From the NCBI GenBank assembly GCA_964006375.1, contig OZ023265.1, positions 118,526,858 through 118,590,857 on the forward strand: 64,000 bases of DNA, in the 5' to 3' direction. The DNA comes from Tillus elongatus (taxonomy: Eukaryota > Arthropoda > Insecta > Coleoptera > Cleridae). The translations under genes and the position numbers were made by a program. Of this stretch, positions 47,228-58,884 are shown piece after piece; within the stretch, counting starts at the first letter, position 1, and the number at the start of each line of letters is the position of its first letter. The notes under the pieces were generated by a model. The model did not search any database and had not been told where the DNA came from. It worked only from the letters and a program-made list of their open reading frames with translations.

Positions 47228-48112
47228 TTATTTTACTATCCTTTCTATTGTTTTCTTGTTGTATCCATTTCTTTGTGCTATTTGTATTATGATGTTGTAT
47301 TCCTTTTCTCGTTCGTCATCATGGAGTGGCACATTTAGCGTTCTGTTTATTAAGTATCTGTATGCGGCCATTTTGTGTGTCTGTGGGTGTATTGAGTGTT
47401 TATGTATTGTGATGTCTGTTTGTGTAGGTTTTCTGTATATTTTGTAGTCAATCTGGTTTTCTTTTCTGACTAGTGTTAAGTCTAGGAAGTTTATGGTGTT
47501 GTTTGATTCTTTTTCTATTGTAAATTTTATGTTGTTGTTGATTTGGTTTGTTTTTTCGAGGATACTGTCTATGTTGGTTTTTTGATTGTCATATATTATT
47601 AATATATCATCAACGTATCTTATCCATTTAATGTTTGGGTCTGTTTCTTTTATGATGGTGTAGATTTTATCTTCTAACTGTTCTATGTATATTTCTGCTA
47701 TGGTGCTTGATAGTGGAGATCCCATCGGTAGTCCGTCTTCTTGGATGTAGTATTCTGCGTTGAATTCAAAGTAATTTTGTTTAAACATTTTGTTGATTTG
47801 TTCTTTTTTGTTGTTATTTTGAATTTTATTTTCTATTATATTTGTGGTTTCGTTAATTGGTATATTGGTGCACATATTTGTTATGTCGAATGAGGCGAGT
47901 CTTGTGTTTTTGTTTATGTTTATGTTTTCTAATTTATGCACTAGTTCTATGAAGTTTTTTATGTTAAATTTATTAAATTTATTTTCTAGTTTTATTTCTT
48001 GTTTTAGTACTTGGTCTATCTTTTTTGCTATTTTGTATGGCGGTGCATTTTTGAAGTTGATGCGTGGTTTTATTGGGTATCCCGTTTTGTGTATTTTTAT
48101 TATTCCTGTCAT
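47228..48112 (-). CDS. Penelope-like reverse transcriptase (open, 294 codons)
   Basis: Residues 1-30 hold TGIIKIHKTGYPIKPR, the PLE entry motif. FDITNMCTNIP (75-85) is motif A, EDGLPMGSPLSSTIAEIY (from 125) is motif B, and RYVDDILI (165-172) is motif C with both Asp residues. NFLDLTLVRK and HKMAAYRYLINRTLN (from 246) are the PLE-specific tail, and IAQRNGYNKK precedes the linker to the nuclease. The RT domain is uninterrupted here, but the frame upstream of 48112 and the GIY-YIG region after the stop at 47228 show the element is not intact. The Met start is arbitrary, because upstream codons (NNNPKVPP) continue the homology. The plus-strand frames are shadows. Confidence 0.88.
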   Translation of the reverse strand: MTGIIKIHKTGYPIKPRINFKNAPPYKIAKKIDQVLKQEIKLENKFNKFNIKNFIELVHKLENININKNTRLASFDITNMCTNIPINETTNIIENKIQNNNKKEQINKMFKQNYFEFNAEYYIQEDGLPMGSPLSSTIAEIYIEQLEDKIYTIIKETDPNIKWIRYVDDILIIYDNQKTNIDSILEKTNQINNNIKFTIEKESNNTINFLDLTLVRKENQIDYKIYRKPTQTDITIHKHSIHPQTHKMAAYRYLINRTLNVPLHDDEREKEYNIIIQIAQRNGYNKKTIERIVK

Positions 48113-48327
48113 TGGTGGTACTTTAGGGTTGTTGTTATAATAATGTGTTGTTTTTTGGTCGAATATTGTCTTGTGTTTATTTTTATGATGTTTAATATTT
48201 GATTTTGGAATTTGGAAAACTCATCTGCTTTACGTTTTGGATATCACTCCCTATAACTACAAACTCTAGTTTTAGAAATATTTACATTAGAATCGCATAG
48301 CAGGATTCGATCAGATTATGTGATTAT

Positions 48328-48436
48328 TTAGTGAATTTTCGAAGAAAAATATTTAAATATTTAAATGAACTATGGTACAAAAAGGTAAAAAATAATTCAT
48401 TTGATAAGATTACGTATTTTTATTAGATCTTTATTA

Positions 48437-48524
<88 letters not shown>

Positions 48525-49125
48525 AATTGTTTGCACAAATGTCAAATAAAACTTGTGGCAGACTTAAGTAATGAATGTTCTTATATCTGACTAATTTGGT
48601 GAAAATCTGAGTATTTTTTCGCTTATATTTTTCTTTTCTTCCACTGGTTAAAGTTTCCATGAAAAGCGAATTTGCATTTTATGTACTTTTAGCAAATTTT
48701 TTTGTAAAAAAAATAGACAGTTCCCCCAGACATTTTTTTGTTTACGTATAAATCCTGTTTGTAAGATTTTTGTGAAATTTTGGTAATTAGTAATACATTT
48801 TTAATCAGTTTTTTCGTAAGTTTCGTCGAAAATCTTTTTGTGAATAATTATATCTTGGTGGGTGGGTAAATATCTTAAAGATGTTCGTTGGCCAGGAAAA
48901 TAGGACCAGTTTTTTCAGGAACATTTGACATGTATTTTTTGATTTTTTTCACTTTTTCAAACAATAAAATTTAGTATCATAAAATATGGTATATTGTGTC
49001 TACTATATATAGGTTATACTGGCAACCAAATTTGATACCTGCTCTCTTTAAAAACAAAAGACATATTTCCTATAATTTTTTTTATGGTAATTCACTACCA
49101 TAACGCACTTGCTGCGTCCAGAGTT
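48328..49125 (+). mobile_element. H-family element, both ends, altered core
   Basis: Starts with TTAGTGAATTTTCGAAG (inverse partner decayed), contains a TA tract (48440-48521) and ends AATTCACTACCATAACGCAC with TTGCTGCGTCCAGAG before TTTTA. The sequence between the tract and the body (CAAATTGTTTGCACAAATG onward) is not standard H sequence. The 3' third matches the fold-back MITE core (TATATATAGGTTATACTGGC). Confidence 0.65.
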
Positions 49126-49918
49126 TTATTTTTTAACTTAACGCAGATTGTTTCGGCTTCCTGACAGTGGCCACGAAAACGAAACACTGTGTATAAATAA
49201 AATATATTTTAGTAGTGCTTATTGGATTTTTTCTTTTACTGTGCTTGAGAAATCAAGTTGATTTGTTTCATCCTTTAGAGAATGTTTAATAATAAAATAC
49301 CCATTTTTAAAACAGATGGGTTCTACCGTGATTGTCAATATAGTTAAGCAGATATGATTAGTTTGTCATAGAATACAAATTCATTAATGTCGTACGGTTT
49401 ATATATCTGCTTGTTTGTGCAAATCAAGAATGTTCTTGAATTACACCTTTCCAATTCCAAACGTACATATACCAGAGGAAGCAAACCGACTGGTAAGATA
49501 TTTAAGACTCTCTTACGTCCTCCAATTGACGTTTTCATCCTAAAACTGAAAGTAATTAAATTGATATTATGAAATGTGGAATAAGTTTATAATTTTCAAA
49601 AACCAAATATGTTTCTCTTATTTTAATATTCCACGTAATTTAGTTAACAACAAATTACCTAATGTATTGTAATTTTGTAAAAAAAAGTAACAATATAATA
49701 TAGACAAGCATATCAAATCTTAAACGGCGTCGGCAACGTTTTAGCTTGAAAATATTATTTCGTCTATAAAATCTGCAGAAGCATGCAAAAGTCCTTATAT
49801 GTACGAGTATATTTAACAGTTATTCTAAATACAGACAAAATGCTTTTTGGATTATTTATAAAGCCGACTTTTGGAGTAATTCCGTTTTAAGAGAATTTTT
49901 ATTTACAACAAAAAATGT
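49126..49918. other. Unassigned AT-rich DNA
   Basis: Overlapping opposite frames of about 60 codons at 49344-49572 have no recognisable motif. I see nothing else. Confidence 0.5.
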
Positions 49919-49965
49919 TCGGGACGCAGCAAGTGCGTTATTGTAGTGAATTTTCATAAGAATAA
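49919..49965 (-). mobile_element. Solo H-family 3' end
   Basis: TCGGGACGCAGCAAGTGCGT, then TAGTGAATTTTCATAAGAAT. The remainder of the element is absent. The same truncated form (TTCATAAGAAT) begins at 33384. Confidence 0.8.
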
Positions 49966-50149
49966 TAAATTATAGTGATTTAGTGTTATATCAAAAGTTA
50001 TAAAACATTACTTTATTTAATTAGGAACGGTAAAAATAGGGCAAAGACGGGCAAGCAAAAAGATGATCTCTAACATAAATATTTATACAGTAATTTGGAT
50101 ACAAATCTCAAACAAAATAATTGATCAACAGGAGGATACTCAACAAAAA

Positions 50150-50640
50150 ATACACTAAAAGCGGAACATTAAAAAGATTCCTGTGGTTCATGCATTGAGG
50201 GTGATTGTATGCATGCAGAAGGGGAAGAAGAACCCCTAGGACGAAGAAGATTTCTGCCCGCACACTCAAAAATACAAGGGTTCTCTTTCCCATTGTGCAT
50301 GCATAAAACTACCTTCAAAGCATAAAGCACAAGAAAAATTTCTTAGGAGCAACCCCCAAGAAAGTTACTGAACCTGGACGAATATGGATGTTGTGCGGTG
50401 CAGACAGGGTTTAAAGAAAGCATTGCTGCAAAATGTGAAAAACGCAGAATTTTAAAGTCTGACTAAATGTTTTATTTAGCATTTTTCGCTCAGATTTCCT
50501 CCCCGCACCACTATTCATTCTTGGTCACTTAGCTTTTTTGGGGGCCGTTTGCAACAAATTTACCTTATGGCTTGTGCATCAAAGGGGGGTTCTCAGCATC
50601 TTTCTGAAAAAAATCTGTATCTGTTTGAGACATACAATAT
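50150..50640. repeat. Dispersed repeat (pair with 34090-34560)
   Basis: TTGAGGGTGATTGTATGCAT and CAACCCCCAAGAAAGTTACT, with GGTCACTTAGCTTTTTTGGG further on, correspond to the 34-kb copy. Parts are inverted relative to it. It is non-coding. Confidence 0.6.
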
Positions 50641-51690
50641 GAGAAATGCAGAGATATGCCTTGAAGTGCTATTTATTAAAAACATATTGACCAACTAAAC
50701 TGCGACATCATCGATAATAAAAATGGTGGATTTAGTAACTTATCTACCAGTAACCTTCTCATTTTGTAAGCAGGTTTTGAAACTTGCCCGTGATACTAAA
50801 TTTGACCCAAAGAACCTAACAAATATTGTCTTCCGCACGGAGACAAACTATAAAAAATTCTGATACTGTTACTATCACTACATAATGCATTAGTTATTTC
50901 CTCCGGTTATAAGATAATAATAATATCTATGGGGTTCTGTTTTCGTGGCTTAATTAAGAAACATTAAAACTGCTCTTAGAATATTCTTTACTGATATACT
51001 GGTTTTCTATTTTACTCAAAATTACGTTATTCTCAATTACTCTGGAGTGGCAGTGACCCTAAAACGTGAACAATATTATACTGGCTGTAGCCACCAGTCT
51101 GCCCTGAAGGACGACTTTATTTTATAAACTCAACGTGGTGGCGATGACCCACAGAAAATGGCTGCGGCTACTATAGCACCTGCCACACAACAGCATAACC
51201 AGAAGAGCGAGCTCTACGGAGGCGGACAGCCGTCGTCTCCACGTACAGATGCGCTACAAATTCAGTCATGCCAACCCATAGGCATGGGTCTTTCCGCTAA
51301 TAACCATAGAATGTAACTAGTCGTTTCACAGAATAAATAAAGACAGCAGATGACCCCCAACACCACTGTAGGGTTACCAGAGACTTAATAAAATTCTACA
51401 AGGATGAATACTGAAGGTATCACCTGCTCGAGGATTATGGACGAACACAGACACGGTCTCTGTCAACCTAAATAACTCACTCACGTGAGATCACACTAAA
51501 TAGAAGAAAACCTTTAAAATGATGACGGATTAACAATAAAAAAAGAAGTTACGACATCTGGGTCGTAACAGTGTGCGTGTATAAAATTTTTTAAACACTA
51601 TATTTAATTCTTGAAAATGTAAAACAAAGTAATAAGGAAATCAGTCAGATCAGAATAGCCCAAGATGCTTTTTTTTTTATATAAAAAAGT
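50641..51690. other. Unassigned DNA, possibly the 5' edge of an LTR retroelement
   Basis: GTGGTGGCGATGACCC at about 51136 followed by ATGGCTGCGGC recalls a primer-binding site and gag start of Gypsy-type elements, and CTGGGTCGTAACA at about 51561 recalls an LTR edge. I found no pair of long terminal repeats and no gag or pol domain, so this stays open. Confidence 0.25.
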
Positions 51691-52013
51691 TCGGGACGCA
51701 GCAAGTGCGTTATGGTAGTGAATTTTTTATTAAATGCGTCAAATTTGAATAACTCAATTTTCTATAAAATTAGAAAGTTGAATTTTGGTCTGTAGTAACG
51801 TTTTACACAATGCAATATATTAGTCAAGTTTCATTAAAATATCTTTGTAATTTTCGGAGAAAATTTTTTTTTCGAAAGAAAACTCAAAAATTTCCCGAAA
51901 AACCTTCTACGATTTTCCTGGCTAATAAACTCATCCAAGCCATTAATATAATAAGAACACCTGCCAAATTTCATCAAAATTGGTTATTTATTTTTTGAGT
52001 TATCGGTTAGATA

Positions 52014-52088
<75 letters not shown>

Positions 52089-52210
52089 ATATAAAAATTT
52101 AAAACCACCTTGGATGTGGGTTCTAGGGGACGCTCATTTAAAAAAACAATGCAAATTCTCACCATCGATACCTCTCTATTAGTGAATTTTTAAAAATACA
52201 AATTCACTAA
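51691..52210 (-). mobile_element. Complete H-family (Helentron-like) element
   Basis: In element orientation: 5' end TTAGTG (hairpin AGTGAATTTT/AAATTCACT), CCATCGATACCTCTCTATTA block inverted, GGATGTGGGTTCTAGGGG block inverted, TA core (52019-52084), body with GAGTTATCGG, CTGGCTAATAAACTCATCC and GGAGAAAATTTTTTTTTC, inner inverted repeat TAGTGAATTTT, and 3' hairpin ACGCAGCAAGTGCGT ending in TCGGG. The flank is a T run at each end in element orientation, and no target duplication is seen. Confidence 0.85.
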
Positions 52211-52985
52211 AATGGCTTAGTTATTAGTTTAGCAAATTTAAAAACTATTATTATTATTATTATCAAATCTAAAAATAAAAAGTACTTTTAAGTGGACTTG
52301 TAAAATGTTAGATTGGTTTTGCCTTAAACTCAATTTAAATGAAATTTCAAAATAGCGACCAATGTGTGTGTTCATCTAGAACAACTTTGTAAACGACATT
52401 TTGAATAAGCCTCAACCTAATGATTGTGGTTTTAGCAGATATAATAATTGTAGCTGTACTCAGATTATTTTATATGCTGTATTTTTTGCAAAATTTGTGA
52501 AGAAAATTGTATCTTTGTTATTGTTATTAAAATTGTTACATAAATATGCTTCCTAATAAATTGTAAATAAATTGTAAAAACACAAATACAACCTCTCTTG
52601 TAATTTTCTGCTCATCTATTTATTTTAGAATGGCAGTCATTTTTCTATAGGATTTTTCCTATCGTTATTTATTGACAAAATCTTAAGGAAAAAAGTGTTT
52701 GGACTTAAAGCCTATAAATATCAGATTCATAAACCTTGGTAATTATTCTCTGAAGTTAAGTATTTTTAAATGGCAGCCAGTTTGTTTATACAATACGACT
52801 TAGTAAACATCATATTTCCTTAAATGTTTGAGCTGAAGACTGTATTTTTTGTCCATGCAATTCCTGTAAGTGGAAAATAAAGTGTCAGGAAAATCAAGCA
52901 CACTATTTATATTTTTAATAGGTTAGGAATTCAAAATTTCTTTGAAAACATTATGGTCTTATTTTGGTGTAATAAAACAAAAAAA
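52211..52985. other. Unassigned AT-rich DNA upstream of the villin exons
   Basis: May include intron or upstream sequence of the villin-like gene. No exon, promoter or repeat could be supported. Confidence 0.4.
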
Positions 52986-53530
52986 TAGCCATATTGAATT
53001 TATGAAAGCGCCTACTTTAATTCATTTGTCAAGACCTCTCGTTTGATACCCATGTCAAAGAGGTTGTTAAAAAAGAAATATTCCGTCATCTTACGTCGGC
53101 CGCGATTTTTTATTTATAAAAGCTCCATCTAGCCCAGGTATTTCACTCGTAAAGCCCTTTCTTTCGATATACCCATTATCAAAGAGCTTGTGAAGAAACG
53201 TATATTCCTACCTCTGGCGTCGGCCGCCATATTGAAATTATCAAAGCGCCAGCTATCCTACTATATTTCACTCGTAAAAACATTTCATTTGGTTTTGGTA
53301 CCCATAAGATGGAAGTTGTTCAGAAAGATAAGAATATACGTTGCTTGCGTTGGTCGCCATTTTAAATTTATGAAAACATTACAGAACTTACAGTATTTTG
53401 CTCGTAGAGCCCTTTGATTTAATAGCTATGTTAATGGGATTGTAAGAAAAGAAAAAATTGGACATCTTGGGGTGTCCGCCATATTGAACTTATAATAATG
53501 ACACGCGTATTAAATTTCAGCCCAATTCGA
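52986..53530. repeat. Diverged minisatellite, period about 115-130 bp, 4-5 units
   Basis: Each unit has GCCATATTGAATTTATGAAA or a variant (starts near 52988, 53102, 53225, 53356 and 53478), then TTTCACTCGTAAAGCCC and ACCCAT..CAAAGAG..TTGT. Units differ by 20-30 per cent by eye. It ends about 230 bp before the first villin exon. Confidence 0.8.
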
Positions 53531-53759
53531 TAACAAGAACTGGTTAAAAATTGGCTTGCAGAATTTGATTTAAACATACCAACTAACAAAGAAATGAAAC
53601 ATATTAATAGGTGAAGTTAACTAAAAGCTTGCAAAAAGATGTAAAAACGGATTCTCTCGAAATATTTTGTCGTCTCTTATAAAGGGCGAATGTGCATTAA
53701 TGTAGACTCTATGTCTGTAAGACACAAAACATTATAAGTAATTTGCTACATCTTTTCAG

Positions 53760-53858
53760 GACGATAGCTATTCAAATGGTATTTCAAAGAGCTCTACAGA
53801 CCAAGCTTTCAGAAACATCAACAAAAATTCCACAGCCTTTCACATATGGCGTGTTGAG
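53760..53858 (+). CDS. Villin/gelsolin-like protein, coding exon
   Basis: The exon encodes 33 codons in one frame: SYSNGISKSSTDQAFRNINK and then NSTAFHIWRVE. The motif aFr.i.k.st.f.iWRvE is the start of the first gelsolin repeat in villin-type actin-binding proteins. The acceptor TACATCTTTTCAG ends at 53759 and the donor GTAAGT starts at 53859. Both junctions are phase 0. Villin-like proteins cap, sever or bundle actin filaments in the cytoplasm; insects have one known as quail. The N-terminal start exon was not found, so this is a partial gene. Confidence 0.85.
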
Positions 53859-53951
53859 GTAAGTGGCAATCTATGATGTTTAAATTAACTTTAGTTTATG
53901 TTGATGAACATATAATAGGGGCGATAACAATAATAATATCGTTACTTTCAG

Positions 53952-54065
53952 AATATGAACATCATAGCCATACCGAAAGATCAGTACGGTACATTTTACG
54001 ATACTGACTCGTATGTGGTTTATGCAGCATCTCAATATGGGCAACCTACTGGAATGGATATTGTG
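53952..54065 (+). CDS. Villin/gelsolin-like protein, next coding exon
   Basis: A 93-bp intron separates this exon from the previous one. Its 38 codons read NMNIIAIPKDQYGTFYDTDS and YVVYAASQYGQPTGMDIV. This continues the first gelsolin repeat (n..v.p.pk..yG.Fy.gDsYiv). The acceptor TTACTTTCAG ends at 53951 and the donor GTAAGT starts at 54066. The expected next exon (the h.HfWlG part of the repeat) is not seen downstream in the window, so a long intron or a broken gene must follow. The reading frame is clean across both exons, which supports a working gene. Confidence 0.85.
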
Positions 54066-54738
<673 letters not shown>

Positions 54739-55104
54739 AGTAACCTAAATATGGGCACCCCTAAGCATTATATCAATTAATAACTTTATCGATTAAGATT
54801 AAGCCAAAGAAAAAAAATGGTTTGCTCTTTAGGTCAGAACGAATACAAAATCATACACAGAATTTGAAAAATATGTCTTTATTCTGAAACAGTCACCCAT
54901 AAAAAAATTAAATCAAGTGCCCATATTAGGAGCATCAAGTTCTAATTATGGGCACCCTAAAAGAAACTTAAGAGAAATTAAATGATCCAGAAAGTATAGT
55001 TATTAATAATTCTTATTAATCAAAAGAAAAACTTAAACACTTGTACATGAACTTGAACATTGTAAAAAAGCTTAAGTTAGATAACGAGTTAGATAACTTA
55101 AACT

Positions 55105-56964
55105 TCATTCACTCTCTTCGCATGACGGGCACCTAAAAAAGGGTATGACATCTTTGGCCATCAGCCCACAGCACTCTTCATGAACCCAAGTCTGGCAAAC
55201 AGTACACTGCCTCATGTCTTCTTGTTTATCTTCTTTACAAAGGGGGCAGTACCATGATTCCTTTCGAGGAGTTGCAACGCCACTGCACGTAGCTCTATCT
55301 AAATTGGCTGTTTGTTGTTTGGACTGAGGCGCTCTTTTTTTGGCAATTGATGGTTCCTTTTGACTTAACTTCTTCTCCGCAAACAACCATTTAACAACTT
55401 TGACAGCTCGATAGTTTATTGCCTTTTTGGGTGGTGCTTTAGACTTGGCAGGTAGTTCTGGTGTTTTCAATATTTCAGTAAACGATCTAGACTTGTTAGC
55501 CTCCAACTCTTCGTCCGATGATTCACTGGTTTCAGAAGTCGAAGATTCGGATGGTTGCCATTCATTTTCATCGTCAGAACTGTCGTCATCTGAGACACGT
55601 CGAAGCCGTTTTTGTTTTTGACGAGGATTGTTAGTTGAAACCCTTGGAGTAGATGTACTGGGACCATCAACCTCTTGTTTTCTTGTTAATTCTGAAGCCA
55701 TCGTTTGTTGGACAGGATTAGGACTACTAGGAATTGTAGTTGCAGGGGAATTTGCATTGTTTTGGTTCTCTAGGGGTCTCTCTGACAGTGTTGAAGGTGC
55801 AAATGCCGTTTCTGGAATAATCGTCGGGTCAAAAGGGTATATACCAGTTGCTCGAAATCCTGCAGACACGTTTGAAGGGGTTGTTGCCTTTGGCCAAACT
55901 TTTGAAAATACATTACCAAAACTAGATTTTGTTAATTTTCTACCAGGATTAAGACTCCAATACCTCTGCAATTCATCGTCCCAGTGGTATTCAAAAGAAC
56001 GAAATACCGATTTGTCCATTGGCTGCAATTCATGCGTGCAGTTACTCGGAAGGCATAACAATGTGATTTCATGAGTGTCTGCAGCCTCAACAATATTTGC
56101 ATCGAGATGGGATTTTGCTCCATCAAAAATCAGAAGGACTTTTCCAGGAGGTTTGTATTGTGCAAAATGTGCAATCCATTTAACAAAAGTATCACAAGTC
56201 ATGCTGCCTTTTGCAGTCATGAATGCTTTGCACCCAGGTGGTAAATTATCTGAAAATTCAGGTTTATTTCTCTGGCCTTTAAACAAAACAACAGGTGGAA
56301 TTATCTGACCAATAGCATTTCCACAAGACACAACAGTCACATTTTCGGCATGTTCTGGTGCCACAAAGGGTACCCGTTTAATTCCTTTGCGAGTTAAAAT
56401 TACAGGTTCCTTATGAATTGTTAATTGGCACCCTTTTTCGTCCATATTAAAAATAAGCTGAGGTTTATCCATAACGTCTAACTCGGCCATCACAGTCCTT
56501 AATGTCTTGAAATAATCCTCAACAATAAATCTGTTTAGTTTTGCAGCTCGTGCTGGATTAACGTTTTGAGATTTTCGGCGAGCAACCTCAGGATGTCTTC
56601 TTAAAAATAATTTAAGCCATTTTCTACCAACCATTGAAGAATTATGTTTTGTAGGTGGAAAGGGGACGTTGTTTTCGCTGCAGAACGTGTAAACACTTCT
56701 TCTTAAAATTTTAGATGTAAGGGGCATTCCTATCTCAGCAAGTCTAAATATTCGAGAACACAACTCGGTTTCCTGGGCGTCAGTTAAAAAAGATTTTCGA
56801 CCCAGCCGTTTAACTGTATTACCACTCCAAGCATGGCGTTGCAAAGTACTTCGTGGAATATTAAAATTAATTGCTGCACGTTTTATCTTCATTCCTCCTT
56901 GAATTGCAGCAACTGCTGCTTTGAGGGAGTCAGAACTCCACTGAGCTCGCTTTTGTGGAGACAT
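55105..56964 (-). CDS. Pogo/Tigger-type transposase with C-terminal PHD finger
   Basis: An uninterrupted 619-codon frame. Residues about 11-48 form a psq-type helix-turn-helix (AAINFNIPRSTLQRH), and about 55-145 a CENP-B-type DNA-binding region (GRKWLKLFLRRHPEVARRKS). The DDE domain spans about 165-345 with Asp175 (IFNMDEKGC), Asp281 (LLIFDGAKSH) and Asp317 (HELQPMDKSVF), a DD35D spacing. An acidic, serine-rich linker follows (about 430-490), and a cysteine-rich PHD finger ends the protein (WYCPLCKED, CTVCQTWVHEECC, FRCPSCEES). The enzyme would bind the terminal repeats in the nucleus and move the element into TA sites. PHD tails occur in several insect members of this family and may read histone marks. 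All catalytic acids are present and no stops interrupt the frame. The plus-strand frames here are shadows. Confidence 0.95.
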   Translation of the reverse strand: MSPQKRAQWSSDSLKAAVAAIQGGMKIKRAAINFNIPRSTLQRHAWSGNTVKRLGRKSFLTDAQETELCSRIFRLAEIGMPLTSKILRRSVYTFCSENNVPFPPTKHNSSMVGRKWLKLFLRRHPEVARRKSQNVNPARAAKLNRFIVEDYFKTLRTVMAELDVMDKPQLIFNMDEKGCQLTIHKEPVILTRKGIKRVPFVAPEHAENVTVVSCGNAIGQIIPPVVLFKGQRNKPEFSDNLPPGCKAFMTAKGSMTCDTFVKWIAHFAQYKPPGKVLLIFDGAKSHLDANIVEAADTHEITLLCLPSNCTHELQPMDKSVFRSFEYHWDDELQRYWSLNPGRKLTKSSFGNVFSKVWPKATTPSNVSAGFRATGIYPFDPTIIPETAFAPSTLSERPLENQNNANSPATTIPSSPNPVQQTMASELTRKQEVDGPSTSTPRVSTNNPRQKQKRLRRVSDDDSSDDENEWQPSESSTSETSESSDEELEANKSRSFTEILKTPELPAKSKAPPKKAINYRAVKVVKWLFAEKKLSQKEPSIAKKRAPQSKQQTANLDRATCSGVATPRKESWYCPLCKEDKQEDMRQCTVCQTWVHEECCGLMAKDVIPFFRCPSCEESE

Positions 56965-57016
56965 ATTCTGAAAAATAACATCGTGTTAGATAAAACATAA
57001 CCAAACGTCAGCAAAA

Positions 57017-57108
57017 GGTATGTCCCAAATATGGGCACAGCATGTGTTCTAAATATGGGCACTGCCCATATTTGGCAGTCACTCTAGTGCCCATATTTGG
57101 GACATGCC
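57017..57108. promoter_or_regulatory. Inverted cluster of pogo subterminal motifs upstream of the transposase
   Basis: TGTCCCAAATATGGGCAC (from 57021) is inverted as GTGCCCATATTTGGGACA (57087-57104), with GGTA and TGCC extending the arms to about 22 bp at one mismatch. Further AATATGGGCAC and TGCCCATATTTGG copies lie between. The cluster sits 53 bp upstream of the transposase start, so it could serve as transposase binding sites or control the promoter. Confidence 0.6.
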
Positions 57109-57477
57109 ATTTTCTACAAGTTTTGAAACACATTTTCATAATACGGAAGTAAACCTAAATATCTATTGTACAGTCTCAAAGTACAGTTCCTCAGCTTCAA
57201 TTTTATATATAGTAACAATTAATTTCGCTACATTTTCTTTACAAAATGAAATAAAATCTACTTACCGAAAACTACAACCTCACTTTCCACATTCGACGAC
57301 TTCTGACTAGAAACACCCGGTGGCGCCCTCTATCGACTAATGGCCGAATTTTGATTATGACTGAAGTTGTACGAGATACCTGTAATGCATATGCTGCCAT
57401 CTTTTATTAAAATTGGTTACAAACAGTATTTATTCACTAGTGCCCGTATTTGGGGGGGTGCCCATACTTGGTTAAGG

Positions 57478-58205
<728 letters not shown>

Positions 58206-58229
58206 ATCTCTCTTATTTAAACAATCCGA

Positions 58230-58397
58230 ACTTATGTAGGACAAACAAATAGACGCATCCACAATAGAATATATGAACACACCCTCGCAGTTAGAAAATC
58301 CGACCCCTCATCAGCGCTGGCCATGCATCAGATTCATACAGGGCACAAAATAGACTTCGATCATGCCAAAACAATAGCACCGGTTTACACGATTGAA
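58230..58397 (+). pseudogene. Penelope-like GIY-YIG nuclease fragment
   Basis: A clean plus-strand frame of 56 codons reads TYVGQTNRRIHNRIYEHTLA, then SALAMHQIHTGHKIDFDHAK and TIAPVY. This is the second half of a GIY-YIG nuclease (yiGqT.r....R..eH, H....gH.idf). It is truncated on both sides, meets the opposite-strand PLE fragment at about 58205-58230, and is cut by an H element at 58398. Confidence 0.75.
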
Positions 58398-58450
58398 AAA
58401 AATTCGCGCGAACTAGGAACGCCTAGAACCCATATCCGGGGTCAGTTTTA

Positions 58451-58527
<77 letters not shown>

Positions 58528-58867
58528 TATGTATCACACCAATAACTCAAAAAATAATGGGCCGATTTTCATAAAATTTGGCATGTACCTTCCTTTTGTA
58601 AATGGCTTGTGTAAGTTCGTTAGTCAGGAAAATCGGACTAGGTTTTCCGAGAAAATTTTGAGTTTTCATTAGAAAAAAAAATTTATTTCAAAAAATAAAA
58701 AACCTATGATAACCAAATTTGGTGGGTAGGTTTACGATATAAAACGTAAACTACACACACAGATTTAGATTTCTATGTTACAAGAAAAAAAAGTTAAAAT
58801 AAAACATTTTGTGCCAGATCATTTCCATGAAAATACACTACCATAACGCAACTTGCTGCGTCCAGAC
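58398..58867 (+). mobile_element. H-family element, 5'-truncated
   Basis: CGCGCGAACTAGGAACG, CCCATATCCGGGGTCAG, (TA)n passing into (TATG)n (58453-58530), GATTTTCATAAAATTTGGCA, CCTTTTGTAAATGGCTTG and the 3' end CACTACCATAACGC(A)ACTTGCTGCGTCCAGAC. One extra A disturbs the 3' hairpin. The body matches 39292-39800 in the other orientation. Confidence 0.8.
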
Positions 58868-58884
58868 TTTTTATAACTCCAGAT

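Larger units (their letters stand above)
46451..48212 (-). mobile_element. Penelope-like element copy 2, 5'-truncated
   Basis: Minus-strand order is RT, decayed GIY-YIG region (KYIGMTKKSIETIFKEHIT near 46950-47010, with stops before it) and a terminal repeat with a hammerhead relic, ending at a TA tract. The 3' end coincides with that of copy 1 at 11784. It is longer than copy 1 by the whole RT domain. The start codon and any 5' terminal repeat are missing. Confidence 0.88.

Noticed and set aside
50960..51600. LTR retrotransposon with gag start
   Set aside because: A PBS-like and an LTR-edge-like motif are present, but no paired LTRs and no gag or pol domains could be found. It is kept only as an open possibility.
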